Assembly (NCBI GenBank): GCA_015491735.1
Contig: WFVH01000023.1
Location: 21,297-85,296 of the forward strand
Source of the DNA: Gammaproteobacteria bacterium
GTDB taxonomy: Bacteria; Pseudomonadota; Gammaproteobacteria; Thiohalospirales; Thiohalospiraceae
DNA length: 64,000 bases
Direction: 5' to 3'
The position numbers were made by a program, and so were the translations under genes. The notes below the pieces were generated by a model, which had not been told where the DNA came from, did no database searches, and was given only the letters and a program-made list of their open reading frames with translations. This document shows positions 39,047-51,635 of the stretch, in pieces; within the stretch, counting starts at the first letter, position 1, and each line of letters begins with the position of its first letter.

Positions 39047-39055
39047 TGCTATCAT
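39047..39055 (+). promoter_or_regulatory. Extended -10 promoter before minC
   Basis: TGCTATCAT gives a TGn extended -10 (TATCAT) 28 bp before the proposed minC TTG. A TTGCAG 21 bp upstream is too far to be an ideal -35, which fits an extended -10 type. Confidence 0.4.
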
Positions 39056-39082
39056 TTTGTGAAACACGCAGGGGATCGACGA

Positions 39083-39844
39083 TTGGGGACAAGCACGAAA
39101 ACAGCTGGAGAAACTCTGGACAAGCAAGAAAAAACCGCGGCCGTCGAGCTGAAAGGGGCTGTGTTTACCCTGCCTGTACTGAAGTTACACAGTACCGACC
39201 TGCCTGCGATAGAGCATGAACTGAAAGTTCATCTTGCGCGCGGACTCAATTTCTTCAAACACGCCCCGCTCGTTATCGATCTTGAAGCCATCGATGAGCA
39301 ACAAGGGAGAAAGCTGGATTTCACCGCGATAGTGTCCGCCTTGCACCGCATGCAACTGTTTGTGGTTGGCGTACGCAATACCAACCCGGAACAGGCAAAA
39401 CGTGCGCTTGCCGCCGGAATGGCTGTATTGAAGGGAGGAATAGCGCAAGAAGATATTTCATCCGGGAAAAACACTTCTGCACCCCCTCCCGCCACATCGA
39501 AAACATTATCCGCGGAGACAACCAAAGTTATCCACCAGCCCGTCCGTTCCGGGCAGCAAATCTACGCGAAAGGCTGTGATCTGATTGTTCTCTCCTCCGT
39601 CAATGTTGGGGCCGAGGTTATCGCCGATGGGAATATCCATGTATATGGCTCCCTGCGCGGCCGTGCCTTGGCTGGCGTTTCCGAAAATGCCAATGCACGT
39701 ATTTTTGCGCAGGTAATGGAGCCAGAGTTGGTAGCCATTGCCGGTAACTATCAAGTATTTGATGAACCAAACGCCTCCAACCTGTATGGCAAGGCGGCCC
39801 AAATCCACCTGGATAACAACCGGCTTGTCATTGCCCCCATATAG
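39083..39844 (+). CDS. minC: Septum site-determining protein MinC
   Basis: 253 residues from a proposed TTG (39083) with AGGGGAT eight bases upstream. A longer frame from 39023 would start upstream of the likely promoter. The N-terminal FtsZ-inhibiting domain starts at VELKGAVFTLPVL and the C-terminal beta-helix (GQQIYAKGCDLIVLSSVNVGAE onward, about 155-253) binds MinD. Their linker is Ser/Pro/Thr-rich. MinC blocks FtsZ ring formation away from mid-cell. First of minCDE. Confidence 0.92.
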   Translation: MGTSTKTAGETLDKQEKTAAVELKGAVFTLPVLKLHSTDLPAIEHELKVHLARGLNFFKHAPLVIDLEAIDEQQGRKLDFTAIVSALHRMQLFVVGVRNTNPEQAKRALAAGMAVLKGGIAQEDISSGKNTSAPPPATSKTLSAETTKVIHQPVRSGQQIYAKGCDLIVLSSVNVGAEVIADGNIHVYGSLRGRALAGVSENANARIFAQVMEPELVAIAGNYQVFDEPNASNLYGKAAQIHLDNNRLVIAPI

Positions 39845-39879
39845 AAAATTTCGATGCACATTTCAGAAAGGAGATCGTT

Positions 39880-40689
39880 TTGTCTAAAGTGATAGTTGTA
39901 ACATCAGGCAAGGGCGGGGTTGGTAAAACGACTACCAGCGCGAGCTTCGCAGCGGGGCTGGCCAACCGCGGACACCGAACAGTCGTCATTGATTTCGATA
40001 TTGGGTTACGCAATCTTGATCTGGTCATGGGGTGTGAACGGCGGGTCGTCTACGACTTCGTGAACGTAATAAATGACGAAGCCACGCTCAAACAGGCGTT
40101 GATTCGGGACAAAAGCGACAATAATCTCCATATCCTGCCTGCTTCCCAAACAAGGGATAAAGACGCTTTTACAGAAGAGAAGGTTGGCAAAGTCATTGAC
40201 GAACTCAGGGAGGACTTCGACTATATCGTTTGTGACTCGCCTGCCGGAATTGAGAAAGGGGCGCTGATGGCGCTTTTTTATGCAGACGAAGCACTCATCG
40301 TCACCAACCCGGAAATCTCTTCGGTAAGAGACTCCGATCGCATTCTTGGCATGCTGTCCGCCAAGTCACAGCGCGCCATTCAAGGAGAGGAGCCCATAAA
40401 GGAGCATCTTGTCGTTACCCGTTACTCACCTAACCGGGCAGAAAGTGGCGAGATGCTCAGCCTCGACGACATTCAGGAGCTGCTGGGTATCGATCTTATC
40501 GGCGTCATCCCCGAATCCGAAGCTGTCCTGCAAGCATCGAACTCGGGGGTTCCTGTCATTCGGGATGAACAAAGCAAAAGTGGACAAGCCTATCAAGACA
40601 TGGTGGCCCGCTTTTTGGGCGAGGATATTCCCATGCGTTTTCTCGAAGCCGAGAAAAAAGGGTTTCTGAAACGTTTTTTTGGAGCTTAG
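39880..40689 (+). CDS. minD: Septum site-determining ATPase MinD
   Basis: 269 residues with a TTG start and AAGGAG ribosome site. The deviant Walker A GKGGVGKTT (about 10-18), the VIDFDIGLRNLD switch, and a C-terminal amphipathic membrane-targeting helix (LEAEKKGFLKRFFGA) are all visible. MinD recruits MinC to the membrane and oscillates under MinE control. Confidence 0.97.
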   Translation: MSKVIVVTSGKGGVGKTTTSASFAAGLANRGHRTVVIDFDIGLRNLDLVMGCERRVVYDFVNVINDEATLKQALIRDKSDNNLHILPASQTRDKDAFTEEKVGKVIDELREDFDYIVCDSPAGIEKGALMALFYADEALIVTNPEISSVRDSDRILGMLSAKSQRAIQGEEPIKEHLVVTRYSPNRAESGEMLSLDDIQELLGIDLIGVIPESEAVLQASNSGVPVIRDEQSKSGQAYQDMVARFLGEDIPMRFLEAEKKGFLKRFFGA

Positions 40690-40693
40690 GTTT

Positions 40694-40981
40694 ATGTCTA
40701 TCTTTGATTATTTCAAGCGCAAACCCACAAAGGCGACTGCAGCCATCGCAAAAGAGCGGCTGCACATTGTGATGGCCCATGAGCACCGGGTGGCAAACGG
40801 CCCCGACTATTTGCCCGCTCTGAGACGCGAATTAATGGAAGTCATCACCAAATACGTGCAGATTCAGCGGGAAGATATCAAGGTCAATCTGGAGCGGCAC
40901 GGGGATTGTGAAATTCTGGAACTGAATATTGCGCTCCCGGAAGAGGGTAAAGAAACGAAAGAGAAAATTGCAGCGCGCTAA
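40694..40981 (+). CDS. minE: Cell division topological factor MinE
   Basis: 95 residues from ATG 40694, 4 bp after minD. The N-terminal MSIFDYFKRK membrane-binding start, the anti-MinCD helix (AKERLHIVMAHE) and the topological-specificity domain are present. It completes the Min oscillator. Confidence 0.95.
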   Translation: MSIFDYFKRKPTKATAAIAKERLHIVMAHEHRVANGPDYLPALRRELMEVITKYVQIQREDIKVNLERHGDCEILELNIALPEEGKETKEKIAAR

Positions 40982-41008
40982 ACCCGCGCGGACAGAAGCG
41001 CGACAGTC

Positions 41009-41045
41009 AAAAAACCCTCCCTGTGCCCCCACCACCTAAACAGGG
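41009..41045 (-). terminator. Candidate terminator of the atp operon
   Basis: On the minus strand after atpC, CCCTGT (41045-41040) pairs with ACAGGG (41024-41019) and is followed by AGGG and a run of six T (41014-41009). The stem is short and the loop 15 bases, so strength is uncertain. It lies between the converging minE and atpC genes. Confidence 0.45.
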
Positions 41046-41064
41046 GGAACAGGTGACCCGGTGG

Positions 41065-41490
41065 TTATCCGCCCATGCGTTTCCGCAAGCGCTGAATAGT
41101 CTGCAGCTGTGCAGCGGCTTCCGCCAGCTCTGCCTGGGCTTTCGCATAATCGATGTCGCTTTTCCTGTCTTTCAGCGCCTGTTCAGCCCGGTTTTTCGCC
41201 TCTAACGCGGCGGCCTCATCCAGATCCTTTGCCCTCAACGCGGTATCGGACAAAATGGTAACCGTGTGGGGTTGAACCTCCAGCATACCACCGGAAACGT
41301 AAAAAAACTGCTCTTCCCCTTCACTAGTGGTAACCTTTACTTCCCCCGCTTGCAGCGTGGACAGGAAGGGGGCATGGCGCGGCATGATCCCCACCTCTCC
41401 CATCTCTGCGGGTGCAAGCAAAAATTCGGCAGAACCGGAAAAGATCTCCTGCTCGGCGCTGACGATATCAACATGCATGGTCATAGCCAT
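41065..41490 (-). CDS. atpC: ATP synthase F1 subunit epsilon
   Basis: 141 residues: the N-terminal beta-sandwich ([29 protein letters not shown]) and C-terminal two-helix regulatory domain ([20 protein letters not shown]). It links the rotor and can inhibit ATP hydrolysis. Last gene of the atp operon. Confidence 0.96.
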   Translation of the reverse strand: MAMTMHVDIVSAEQEIFSGSAEFLLAPAEMGEVGIMPRHAPFLSTLQAGEVKVTTSEGEEQFFYVSGGMLEVQPHTVTILSDTALRAKDLDEAAALEAKNRAEQALKDRKSDIDYAKAQAELAEAAAQLQTIQRLRKRMGG

Positions 41491-41506
41491 ATACTATCCT
41501 CGCTCT

Positions 41507-42952
<1,446 letters not shown>

Positions 42953-43816
42953 CTAAACTGCAGCAGCGCCGCCAACTATTTCTGACAGCTCCTGGGTTAT
43001 TGCCGCCTGGCGCGCCTTGTTATACACCAGCTGGAGATCCTTGATAAGTTCTCCAGCATTGTCCGATGCACTCTTCATCGCAACCATCCTGGCGGCCATC
43101 TCGCAGGCTATATTTTCCACTACGCCCTGATAAACCTGGGATTCGATAAAACGCATCAACAACCCATCAAGCACCACCTTCGCATCCGGCTCATAAAGGT
43201 AATCCCAGTGATGCTTGAGCTCGTCATCCTCAGCAGCCACTATGGGAAGCAGCTGCTGAACATCCGGCTTTTGGGTCATGGTATTAACGAAGCTGTTTTG
43301 CAGCAAAATCAACCGATCGATCCGGCCCTCGTAATAGGCATCGAGCATAACCTTCACGGTTCCAATCAGGTCGGTCAGTTGCGGCTTGTCTCCAAGCTGC
43401 GTAATCTCACTGACGATGTTGGCTCCCAACCGCTTGACGAATCCCAGGCCCTTGTTCCCTATCACGCATACATCCAGATCGACACCCTGATCGCTCCACT
43501 CTTTCATCGCTTTCACGGCTGTGCGGAAAAGATTGACGTTAAGACCACCACATAATCCGCGATCGCTGGATATCAGGATGAAACCAACCCGTTTGACCTC
43601 CTCTCTCTCGCTGAGAAACGGGTGTTGGTACTCGGGGTGCGCATTCGCCAAATGCCCTATGACGTTGCGGATTTTCCCAGCATAGGGACGTGAGGCAAAC
43701 ATGCGATCCTGCGCTCGGCGCATCTTGCTTGCCGCCACCATCTCCATGGCCTTGGTTATCTTCTGCGTGTTCTGAATACTCTTTATCTGAGTACGTATTT
43801 CCTTAGCACCGGCCAT
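42953..43816 (-). CDS. atpG: ATP synthase F1 subunit gamma
   Basis: 287 residues. N-terminal [24 protein letters not shown] and a C-terminal helix ([25 protein letters not shown]) form the rotating shaft. Conserved segment [10 protein letters not shown] is present. Confidence 0.97.
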   Translation of the reverse strand: MAGAKEIRTQIKSIQNTQKITKAMEMVAASKMRRAQDRMFASRPYAGKIRNVIGHLANAHPEYQHPFLSEREEVKRVGFILISSDRGLCGGLNVNLFRTAVKAMKEWSDQGVDLDVCVIGNKGLGFVKRLGANIVSEITQLGDKPQLTDLIGTVKVMLDAYYEGRIDRLILLQNSFVNTMTQKPDVQQLLPIVAAEDDELKHHWDYLYEPDAKVVLDGLLMRFIESQVYQGVVENIACEMAARMVAMKSASDNAGELIKDLQLVYNKARQAAITQELSEIVGGAAAV

Positions 43817-43830
43817 CGATTACGCCTCGC

Positions 43831-45372
43831 TTACCAGGTATTGTTGGCTTTGAAGTCATCCATCGCCTTGCGCATGGCATCGGCAATTTCATCGTTATAA
43901 TCACCAGCAGCGTTTATTTTATCCAGCAGCTCACTTTGCGAGGAGCGCAAGTAACCATGCAGTGCGTGCTCGAAATCAACGATTTTGCTCACTTCCACGT
44001 CATCCAAATATCCCTCTTCGGCAGCAAACAGGGAAAACGCCATCTCCGCGATAGAAAGGGGAGAGTACTGTTTCTGCTTCATCAGCTCGGTAACGCGCTG
44101 CCCCCGCTCCAGCTGCTTCCTGGTCGCCTCGTCAAGATCCGAGGCAAACTGCGCGAATGCAGCCAGCTCCCGGTACTGGGCCAATGACAACCGTACACCT
44201 CCACCCAGCTTTTTGATGATTTTGGTTTGCGCAGCTCCACCCACACGAGAAACCGACAGGCCGGCATTGATCGCCGGACGAATGCCGGCATTGAACAGAT
44301 CGGTTTCCAGAAAGATCTGCCCGTCCGTAATGGAGATCACGTTGGTGGGCACGAAAGCAGACACGTCACCCGCCTGGGTTTCGATAATGGGCAATGCTGT
44401 GAGGGAACCGCTTTTGCCCTTTACCTTGCCTCCGGTCAGCTTTTCAACATGCTCGGCATTGATACGCGCTGCGCGCTCCAGCAAGCGGGAGTGGAGATAG
44501 AACACATCGCCGGGATAGGCCTCTCTGCCCGGGGGGCGGCGAAGCAGCAACGACACCTGCCGATAAGCCCACGCCTGTTTGGTCAGGTCATCGTAGATAA
44601 TCAGCGCATCTTCGCCTTTCTCCAGAAAATACTCGCCCATCGCACAGCCGGAGTAAGGCGCAATATACTGCATGGCGGCAGACTCAGAGGCTGTCGCAGC
44701 AACGACAATCGTGTGCTCCATGGCCCCGTGCTCTTCGAGCTTGCGAACCACAGCGGCTACGGAAGAGTTTTTCTGCCCTATTGCCACATAGATACACTTG
44801 ATACCCGTGCCTTTCTGGTTGATGATGGCATCGATAGCGACGGCCGTTTTCCCCGTCTGCCGATCGCCAATTATCAATTCACGCTGCCCCCGGCCTATAG
44901 GCACCATGGCATCAATGGCCTTGAGGCCTGTTTGTACCGGCTGATCGACAGACTGACGCTCAATAACACCCGGGGCAATCTTCTCTATGGGTGATGTTTT
45001 TTCCGCATCCAGGGGGCCTTTCCCGTCAATGGGGTTACCCAGCGAGTCGACAACCCGCCCAAGCAGCGCCTCCCCAACGGGAACCTCCAGAATGCGCCCG
45101 GTACATTTGACGCTGTCACCTTCCGATATGTGTTCGTATGAACCCAGGATAACGGCGCCAACCGAGTCCCGCTCCAGATTCAACGCCATCCCGTAGGTGT
45201 CACCCGGGAACTCGATCATTTCGCCCGACATCACATCAGACAACCCGTGAATACGGGCTATACCATCCGACAAACTGACGACCGTACCTTCAGTACGAGC
45301 TTCGGTGGTCGTCTCAAAACCCTCGATGCGTTTCTTTATCAACTCGCTGATCTCTGCGGGATTCAGTTGCAT
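43831..45372 (-). CDS. atpA: ATP synthase F1 subunit alpha
   Basis: 513 residues. The nucleotide-binding loop [13 protein letters not shown] (about 169-181) and the usual alpha-subunit landmarks ([16 protein letters not shown], the C-terminal helical domain) are complete. It alternates with beta in the F1 ring. Confidence 0.98.
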   Translation of the reverse strand: MQLNPAEISELIKKRIEGFETTTEARTEGTVVSLSDGIARIHGLSDVMSGEMIEFPGDTYGMALNLERDSVGAVILGSYEHISEGDSVKCTGRILEVPVGEALLGRVVDSLGNPIDGKGPLDAEKTSPIEKIAPGVIERQSVDQPVQTGLKAIDAMVPIGRGQRELIIGDRQTGKTAVAIDAIINQKGTGIKCIYVAIGQKNSSVAAVVRKLEEHGAMEHTIVVAATASESAAMQYIAPYSGCAMGEYFLEKGEDALIIYDDLTKQAWAYRQVSLLLRRPPGREAYPGDVFYLHSRLLERAARINAEHVEKLTGGKVKGKSGSLTALPIIETQAGDVSAFVPTNVISITDGQIFLETDLFNAGIRPAINAGLSVSRVGGAAQTKIIKKLGGGVRLSLAQYRELAAFAQFASDLDEATRKQLERGQRVTELMKQKQYSPLSIAEMAFSLFAAEEGYLDDVEVSKIVDFEHALHGYLRSSQSELLDKINAAGDYNDEIADAMRKAMDDFKANNTW

Positions 45373-45398
45373 TTCTATTATCCTCTATTCGACACGTC

Positions 45399-45935
45399 CT
45401 AACGCTGCAGCACGTGGCCTAAACGTTCTATCTGCCCTTTGGCGGAACCATCAATCACCAGATCTCCAGCACGAATCACCGCTCCTCCCAGCAAACGTGT
45501 GTCGACTTCACACTCCAGCACGACTTCACGCCCCAACCGCTTCTTCAACGAAGAAGCGATTTGCTTTTTCTGGGCTTCATCCAGAGGGAGGGCGGAAACC
45601 ACTTCCGCTGTAACAACCCCTTCGGCATCGGCCCTTGCCTGCTCGTAGAGTTCGGCGATTTCCGGCAGCAGACCGAGGCGGTCATTATCTATCAGTACAG
45701 CGATAAATTTGCTGCCTTGCTCACCCAGTTTTTCGCCGCATAACTCGGCAAACAAGCCACCGAGCCGTTCATGGCTAATCCTTGGGTTACCAATCAATGA
45801 ACTCATCCCCGGATCGCTGGATATGGCCGCAAGCAGCTGAAGTCTCTCAGACCACTCCTTCAGCTCTCCTTGCTGCTGTGCCAGCTTGAATACCGCTTCA
45901 GCATACGGCCGGGCTATGGTGGTTTTCTCAGCCAT
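45399..45935 (-). CDS. atpH: ATP synthase F1 subunit delta
   Basis: 178 residues. N-terminal helical bundle (ARPYAEAVFKLAQQ) and C-terminal segment DTRLLGGAVIRAGDLVIDGS. It connects the peripheral stalk to F1. Confidence 0.96.
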   Translation of the reverse strand: MAEKTTIARPYAEAVFKLAQQQGELKEWSERLQLLAAISSDPGMSSLIGNPRISHERLGGLFAELCGEKLGEQGSKFIAVLIDNDRLGLLPEIAELYEQARADAEGVVTAEVVSALPLDEAQKKQIASSLKKRLGREVVLECEVDTRLLGGAVIRAGDLVIDGSAKGQIERLGHVLQR

Positions 45936-45950
45936 TGGTTATCAACCGTC

Positions 45951-46421
45951 CTATATTTGGGCGACCAGATCGGCCAGCAGTTTCTGATGAGCTTTCGGAT
46001 CGACCTCTTTCTCCAGTACACGCTCTGCACCGGCAACGGCAAGCGAAACCACCTGCCCGCGCAGCTTCTCCTTGGCGCGATTGGCTTCCTGCTCGATTTC
46101 AGCCTGAGCGGCCGTCAGCAACCGCTCACCTTCAGCCCGCGCACTTTCCTTGGCCTCTTCCACGATTTCGTTCGCACGCTTCTGCGCCTGCGCAACGATC
46201 TCTGCAGCCTGCTGCTTCGCTTCGCCAATTTTTTCAGCGGCGCGCTTGCGAGCCAGTTCCTGCTCATGTTCGCCCTTTTCGGCAGCGGCCAAACCATCTG
46301 CGATTTTCTTTTGTCGCTCAGCCAGCGCTGCAGTCAACGGCCCCCACAGATAGCGCTGGACAAACCACACCAGCACTGCAAAGGTAAGCATCTGGCCGAT
46401 CAATGTGGCAGTAATATTCAC
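45951..46421 (-). CDS. atpF: ATP synthase Fo subunit b
   Basis: 156 residues: one N-terminal membrane helix ([20 protein letters not shown]) and a long charged, Ala/Glu/Lys-rich helix forming the peripheral stalk dimer. Length equals that of typical gammaproteobacterial b subunits. Confidence 0.96.
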   Translation of the reverse strand: MNITATLIGQMLTFAVLVWFVQRYLWGPLTAALAERQKKIADGLAAAEKGEHEQELARKRAAEKIGEAKQQAAEIVAQAQKRANEIVEEAKESARAEGERLLTAAQAEIEQEANRAKEKLRGQVVSLAVAGAERVLEKEVDPKAHQKLLADLVAQI

Positions 46422-46473
46422 CTTGTCACTCCTTACGATGGTTCGTAATCAGTAAGACCCTCTGGTTGCTTTA

Positions 46474-46758
46474 TCAACCACCCATCGCAGCAATAACGGC
46501 ATCAGCGAAAGGGTTGGCGAAAACGAACCACATGGCCATACCCAGAACGATCATCGGAAAAGCTTCCATCAAACCGCCGGTAAACAACATCTGCCCCATT
46601 AGCTGAGGACGCATTTCGGGCTGACGGGCAATCCCTTCCAGGAACTTGGAGCAGATCAACCCCCAACCAAGTGCGGAACCCAAGCCCGCAGCGGCCAGAA
46701 TGATACCTACGCCAATGGCGGTCATACCGTAAACAGAAGCAAGTACTTCAGCATTCAT
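46474..46758 (-). CDS. atpE: ATP synthase Fo subunit c
   Basis: 94 residues, two membrane helices with the loop KFLEGIARQPEM. The ion-carrying acid in helix 2 is a glutamate (GGLMEAFPMIV). The glutamine in helix 1 expected of sodium-coupled rings is absent, so proton coupling is likely. Confidence 0.96.
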   Translation of the reverse strand: MNAEVLASVYGMTAIGVGIILAAAGLGSALGWGLICSKFLEGIARQPEMRPQLMGQMLFTGGLMEAFPMIVLGMAMWFVFANPFADAVIAAMGG

Positions 46759-46788
46759 CTAGAGGTCTCCTTAGTGTAAAACAAAAAA

Positions 46789-48013
<1,225 letters not shown>

Positions 48014-48096
48014 GTGCTTTTTTACACGCCCCAGGCGCAGAAAACCCCACTCAGCTGGATGCCGCGAATTGATCAGGCTGTTACTCTTGGGCGCGC

Positions 48097-48125
48097 AGTA
48101 TAAGGACTACCGGGCGCGGGGTCAA
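48097..48125 (-). promoter_or_regulatory. Strong sigma-70 promoter of the atp operon
   Basis: On the minus strand TTGACC (48125-48120) and TATACT (48102-48097) are 17 bp apart, one of the best consensus matches in the window. It lies 84 bp upstream of the atpI start, so a leader of roughly 75 bases is expected. Confidence 0.75.
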
Positions 48126-48167
48126 TGAATAATTGACTCGGTATTGATTCGCCGCGAAATTTATTTA

Positions 48168-48325
48168 CTAACCCGAACACGCGTTACCCGCTCTCCAGCC
48201 ATTATGTGCCAACTCAGGGGATGCACTATCGAAATTTGCTGCCGGTGGGCTACCGAGACGTTTCAACGCCTTGCCGCAGCCGCGCACAGCACGGCTGAAC
48301 ACGATATATCATGTTGCCGGGTTAA
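48168..48325. repeat. Family-2 element, two-ended, 158 bp
   Basis: Left end CTAACCCGAACAC, right end GTTGCCGGGTTAA preceded by CGATATATCAT. The right end is the best-preserved form of the family's terminal sequence. The interior stem is weak. It lies between the atp promoter region and the yajL-like gene; the remainder of this ~340-bp gap is otherwise empty. Confidence 0.7.
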
Positions 48326-48351
48326 TTAGACAATCGCTAGTAAAGCGACCG

Positions 48352-48918
48352 TCAAAATGTCGGCTCTCGATCCTTGAGCAGCGCGCTTTCCACCTCTTTG
48401 CGAAGTGCGCTGCTGGCCAACAGCTCTATCAGGATCAAAGCAAAATCCATCGCCGTAGCAGGGCCGCGCGACGTGATAATATTGCGGTCATGCACGACCG
48501 GTTCAGCACTTAATGTGAGGCCCGGCACCGCCATCCGCTCCAATACGCCGGGGTAGGCGGTTGCTCTGCGGCCATCCAGCAAACCCGCGTTGGCCAGCAC
48601 TTTTGGCGCAGCACAAATGGCTGCTATATACCCCCCCCTTGCCGATATTTGCTTCAATAGCCGATGGATACGGTTGTCATTGTCCAGATTGTCGGTGCCA
48701 GGGAGGCCGCCCGGCAACACGATTAACTCAAAGGGATGCTGCAGTACAGACTCCAGCTCGACATCAGGCACGATCACCGTGCCCCGGCTGCCGGTTACCG
48801 CCCCCTCACTCAATCCGGCAACGGCGACCTCAAACCGGGCGCGGCGCAACAAGTCGATAACGGTAACAGCCTCCAGCTCTTCAAACCCCTCAGCCAACGG
48901 AACAAGGACGCGAGCCAT
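48352..48918 (-). CDS. yajL: DJ-1/PfpI family protein, YajL-like
   Basis: 188 residues of the DJ-1 superfamily. The conserved elbow cysteine is in YIAAICAAPKVLA and the acidic partner in EGFEELEAV (Glu near residue 14). YajL protects proteins and covalent adducts against oxidative and glyoxal stress; its exact reaction is debated. It lies 14 bp after ctpA on the same strand. Confidence 0.85.
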   Translation of the reverse strand: MARVLVPLAEGFEELEAVTVIDLLRRARFEVAVAGLSEGAVTGSRGTVIVPDVELESVLQHPFELIVLPGGLPGTDNLDNDNRIHRLLKQISARGGYIAAICAAPKVLANAGLLDGRRATAYPGVLERMAVPGLTLSAEPVVHDRNIITSRGPATAMDFALILIELLASSALRKEVESALLKDREPTF

Positions 48919-48932
48919 TCTTCCACTCCCTG

Positions 48933-50261
48933 CTATTGTTGATTGTAGTCCCGCAGGATGTATAGTCCTTTCAACAGGTTAAGCGCTTCAAACAACGGGT
49001 AATCGGTTTCGGCCAAGGGTTTTTCATCCTCTTTTGCCTTTTTCTTGCCGGCAGCATTTCCCTTTTCTTCTCCACCATTGCTGTTTTCCAGATGCCCGGC
49101 CAAATCGGCCTCCTTGAGCATTTTCAGGCTATGCTCTGCTTTCGCCAACTTGACGCTCTCAAGCTCTATATCCGGCACAATCCCCTCGGCCTGGATAGAA
49201 CGGCCTGACGGGGTATAGTAAAGCGCTGTGGTAAGCTTGAGCGCAGTTCCCCCCTGCATGGGAAGAATGGTCTGAACGGATCCTTTGCCAAAGCTCGGTT
49301 GACCGACGATGACGGCCCGTTTGTGATCCTGCAGCGCACCGGCAACAATCTCGGATGCCGATGCCGATCCCCCGTTGATGAGTACAACGATTGGCGCACC
49401 TTTCAGCACATCACCCGTGCTGGCATTAAACCGCATTTCGGAGTTCTTGATCCGGCCTTCGGTATAGACGATCGTCCCTTTGTCGAGAAAAGCGTCCGAT
49501 ACATCGACAGCCGCATTCAGTACCCCACCCGGATTATTGCGCAGATCGAGCACCAGCCCATTGAGCTGGCCATCACTCTCCTTGTTGAGTTTTTTCAGCG
49601 CCTTGACGAGATCCTTCCCGCTGCGCGCCTGAAACTGGGTAACACGAACATAACCGAATCCATCTTCCAGCATCCTGCTTTTGATGCTCTTGACTTTGAT
49701 GATGGCGCGGGTGATGGTAATGGTAAGCGGCCTCTCCTCCCCTTCACGCACAATGGTTAGCTCGATGTCGGTACCCGGCTTGCCACGCATGATTTTTACG
49801 GCGTCACCCAGGCTCATGCCCTTTACCGGCGCAGAATCGAGCCGGATAATCAGATCACCGGCCTGTATCCCCGCCTTTTGGGCCGGGGTATCATCGATGG
49901 GCGCTATCACCTTGACGAAACCATCCTCCATTCCAACCTCGATGCCCAGCCCGCCAAATTCTCCTGACGTACCAACCTGCAGCTCTTTGAAGGAATCAGC
50001 ATCCATATAGGCGGAGTGGGGATCAAGATCGGCCAGCATGCCGCGAATGGCGCCCTCAAGCAGCGTCTTGTCGTCGACCTCTTTGACATAATCGCTTTTT
50101 ATCTTGCCAAACACCTCGGAAAAGGTTCGCAACTCCTCCAGTGGCAGGGAGAGGGATGCCTGATTTTCGTTCCGGTCAGCCATCACCCCATGCCCCAGCG
50201 AAAGCATTACGCCGACCGAAATCCCGAATATCAGAATGAGAATGTTTCGTTTAAATATCAT
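48933..50261 (-). CDS. ctpA: C-terminal processing peptidase, S41 family
   Basis: 442 residues from ATG 50261 (upstream frame extension is not needed). A signal anchor (ILILIFGISVGVMLSLGHGVMA) precedes a PDZ domain (about 85-165, FGGLGIEVGM) and the S41 catalytic domain. The nucleophile is in NGGSASASEIVAG and the lysine in QPSFGKGSVQ. A Lys/Glu-rich region follows. It cleaves periplasmic proteins, likely peptidoglycan hydrolases or their regulators. It is downstream of the envC-like and gpmI genes, a conserved order. Confidence 0.94.
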   Translation of the reverse strand: MIFKRNILILIFGISVGVMLSLGHGVMADRNENQASLSLPLEELRTFSEVFGKIKSDYVKEVDDKTLLEGAIRGMLADLDPHSAYMDADSFKELQVGTSGEFGGLGIEVGMEDGFVKVIAPIDDTPAQKAGIQAGDLIIRLDSAPVKGMSLGDAVKIMRGKPGTDIELTIVREGEERPLTITITRAIIKVKSIKSRMLEDGFGYVRVTQFQARSGKDLVKALKKLNKESDGQLNGLVLDLRNNPGGVLNAAVDVSDAFLDKGTIVYTEGRIKNSEMRFNASTGDVLKGAPIVVLINGGSASASEIVAGALQDHKRAVIVGQPSFGKGSVQTILPMQGGTALKLTTALYYTPSGRSIQAEGIVPDIELESVKLAKAEHSLKMLKEADLAGHLENSNGGEEKGNAAGKKKAKEDEKPLAETDYPLFEALNLLKGLYILRDYNQQ

Positions 50262-50308
50262 ACGTACCGCGCTCCAGCCGTTATAACCCGTGATTATACT
50301 GCAATCTT

Positions 50309-51463
50309 CTACTTTCGCGCCACACACCAGCGTGCCGGATCCACCGGCTGGCCATTGTGACGAATCTCGAAATATAAACCCGTCTGTTCCTGGCCACCGC
50401 TGTTACCCACTATGGAGATGGTTTCACCCGCCTCTACCCGGGATCCGACGCCCGCCCGCAGACTTTGATTGTGCCCGTAGAGGCTCATGTACCCCGAACC
50501 ATGGTCGACAATAATCAATAACCCGTATCCCCGCAGCCAGTCGGCAAAAACCACCTTGCCGCTCCAAATCACCCGCACCGGATGACCCTCCTCTGCAGCA
50601 ATCAGCACCCCTTTCCAACGAAGCTCCGACGTTCTGGCTGAACCAAAACGGGCCTTTATCACCCCCTCCACCGGCCAGGGAAGCCGGCCATCCGCCCCGA
50701 AAGGTGACCCGCCGGACACACGGGGCTGTTTTTTCTCCCGCGCCCGCAAGCGGGATACTATTTTTTTTAACTGCTGCTCGTTGTGTAGCAGTTGCTTTAA
50801 CCTGTCACCCCCTCTGCCAATATCCTGTTTTATCGCAACCAGCACCCTGTTTCTTGCCTGTTTGCTCTTCTCCAGGGCCTTTTTTTTCCGGTTCCACTGC
50901 CCGGTGAGTTGCTCGACTTGCGCCCGTTCCTGCTCTATCCGGGCGGCTAACCGGGCGAGCTTCGCCAATCTGTTGCGAACCTCATTGATATCATTGATAC
51001 GGGCGCGATTGAAGTAATCATGATATTTGAGAATCCGGCCGGTTTTCTGCGGTTCCTGCTGGTTCAGAAACATTTTCAAATACTCCTGACGGCCAATCAT
51101 ATACGCCGCGCGTAACTGCGCCGCCAGTGCATCATATTGCCGCCGGATTTCTGCCTTTTGCTGGAGCTGCTGTCGCTCCAGCTCTTGCAGGCGCGACTGC
51201 TGCTGCTGCCGTTTTTGGTCGAGTTCTTGAAGAGTACGCGTCAGTTGGCCTATCTCTTTTTCTGTGATGCGAAGCTGCTTCTGGATCGCATCTCTCCGGC
51301 CATGCAGCCCGCCAAGCTCTCTTTGCAGTTCATTGATCTCCTTTCGTAACTGTTTCAAGTTCTGGCCGGGATCGTCAGCCGCACCTGCGCCCGAAACCGT
51401 GACAAGCGCCAGCAGCCAAACCCTGGCCCCTGCAAACAGGCGGTTTTGAGTACGGTACTTCAC
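50309..51463 (-). CDS. envC: EnvC-like murein hydrolase activator
   Basis: 384 residues from a proposed GTG (51463) that gives a good signal peptide ending SGAGA; an earlier TTG at 51514 is possible. Two long coiled coils (about 30-240, rich in Gln/Leu/Arg) precede a LytM/peptidase M23 domain. The domain keeps the fold (HGSGYMSLYGHN, VGNSGG) but lacks the HxGxD zinc ligands (it reads EEGHPVRVIWSG), as in EnvC, which activates amidases for cell separation rather than cutting peptidoglycan itself. Confidence 0.88.
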   Translation of the reverse strand: MKYRTQNRLFAGARVWLLALVTVSGAGAADDPGQNLKQLRKEINELQRELGGLHGRRDAIQKQLRITEKEIGQLTRTLQELDQKRQQQQSRLQELERQQLQQKAEIRRQYDALAAQLRAAYMIGRQEYLKMFLNQQEPQKTGRILKYHDYFNRARINDINEVRNRLAKLARLAARIEQERAQVEQLTGQWNRKKKALEKSKQARNRVLVAIKQDIGRGGDRLKQLLHNEQQLKKIVSRLRAREKKQPRVSGGSPFGADGRLPWPVEGVIKARFGSARTSELRWKGVLIAAEEGHPVRVIWSGKVVFADWLRGYGLLIIVDHGSGYMSLYGHNQSLRAGVGSRVEAGETISIVGNSGGQEQTGLYFEIRHNGQPVDPARWCVARK

Positions 51464-51580
51464 AAAAGTGCCACAATAGTGAAACAGCCTTTCAGGAACA
51501 GCGTTTACAGGCAAGCCGACGAGAGACCGAGGGGAGCTTTCCCTATCGGCCGCACCTCAACAGGCGCCATGCTTGCCGTC

Positions 51581-51611
51581 CTGAAACCGGTATATTTGAT
51601 TGCCGGATTAA
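51581..51611. repeat. Degenerate end of family-2 repeat
   Basis: CTGAAACCGGTATATTTGAT followed by TGCCGGATTAA resembles the conserved right end of family 2 (TGAATRCGATATAT...GCCGGGTTAA). It sits in the 172-bp gap between the envC-like and gpmI genes with no visible partner. Confidence 0.4.
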
Positions 51612-51635
51612 AATCAGACTACGGCGCATGGACTC

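Noticed and set aside
38864..39127. Minus-strand reading frame of 87 codons before minC
   Set aside because: It overlaps the minC promoter and start antisense, with no family match by eye.
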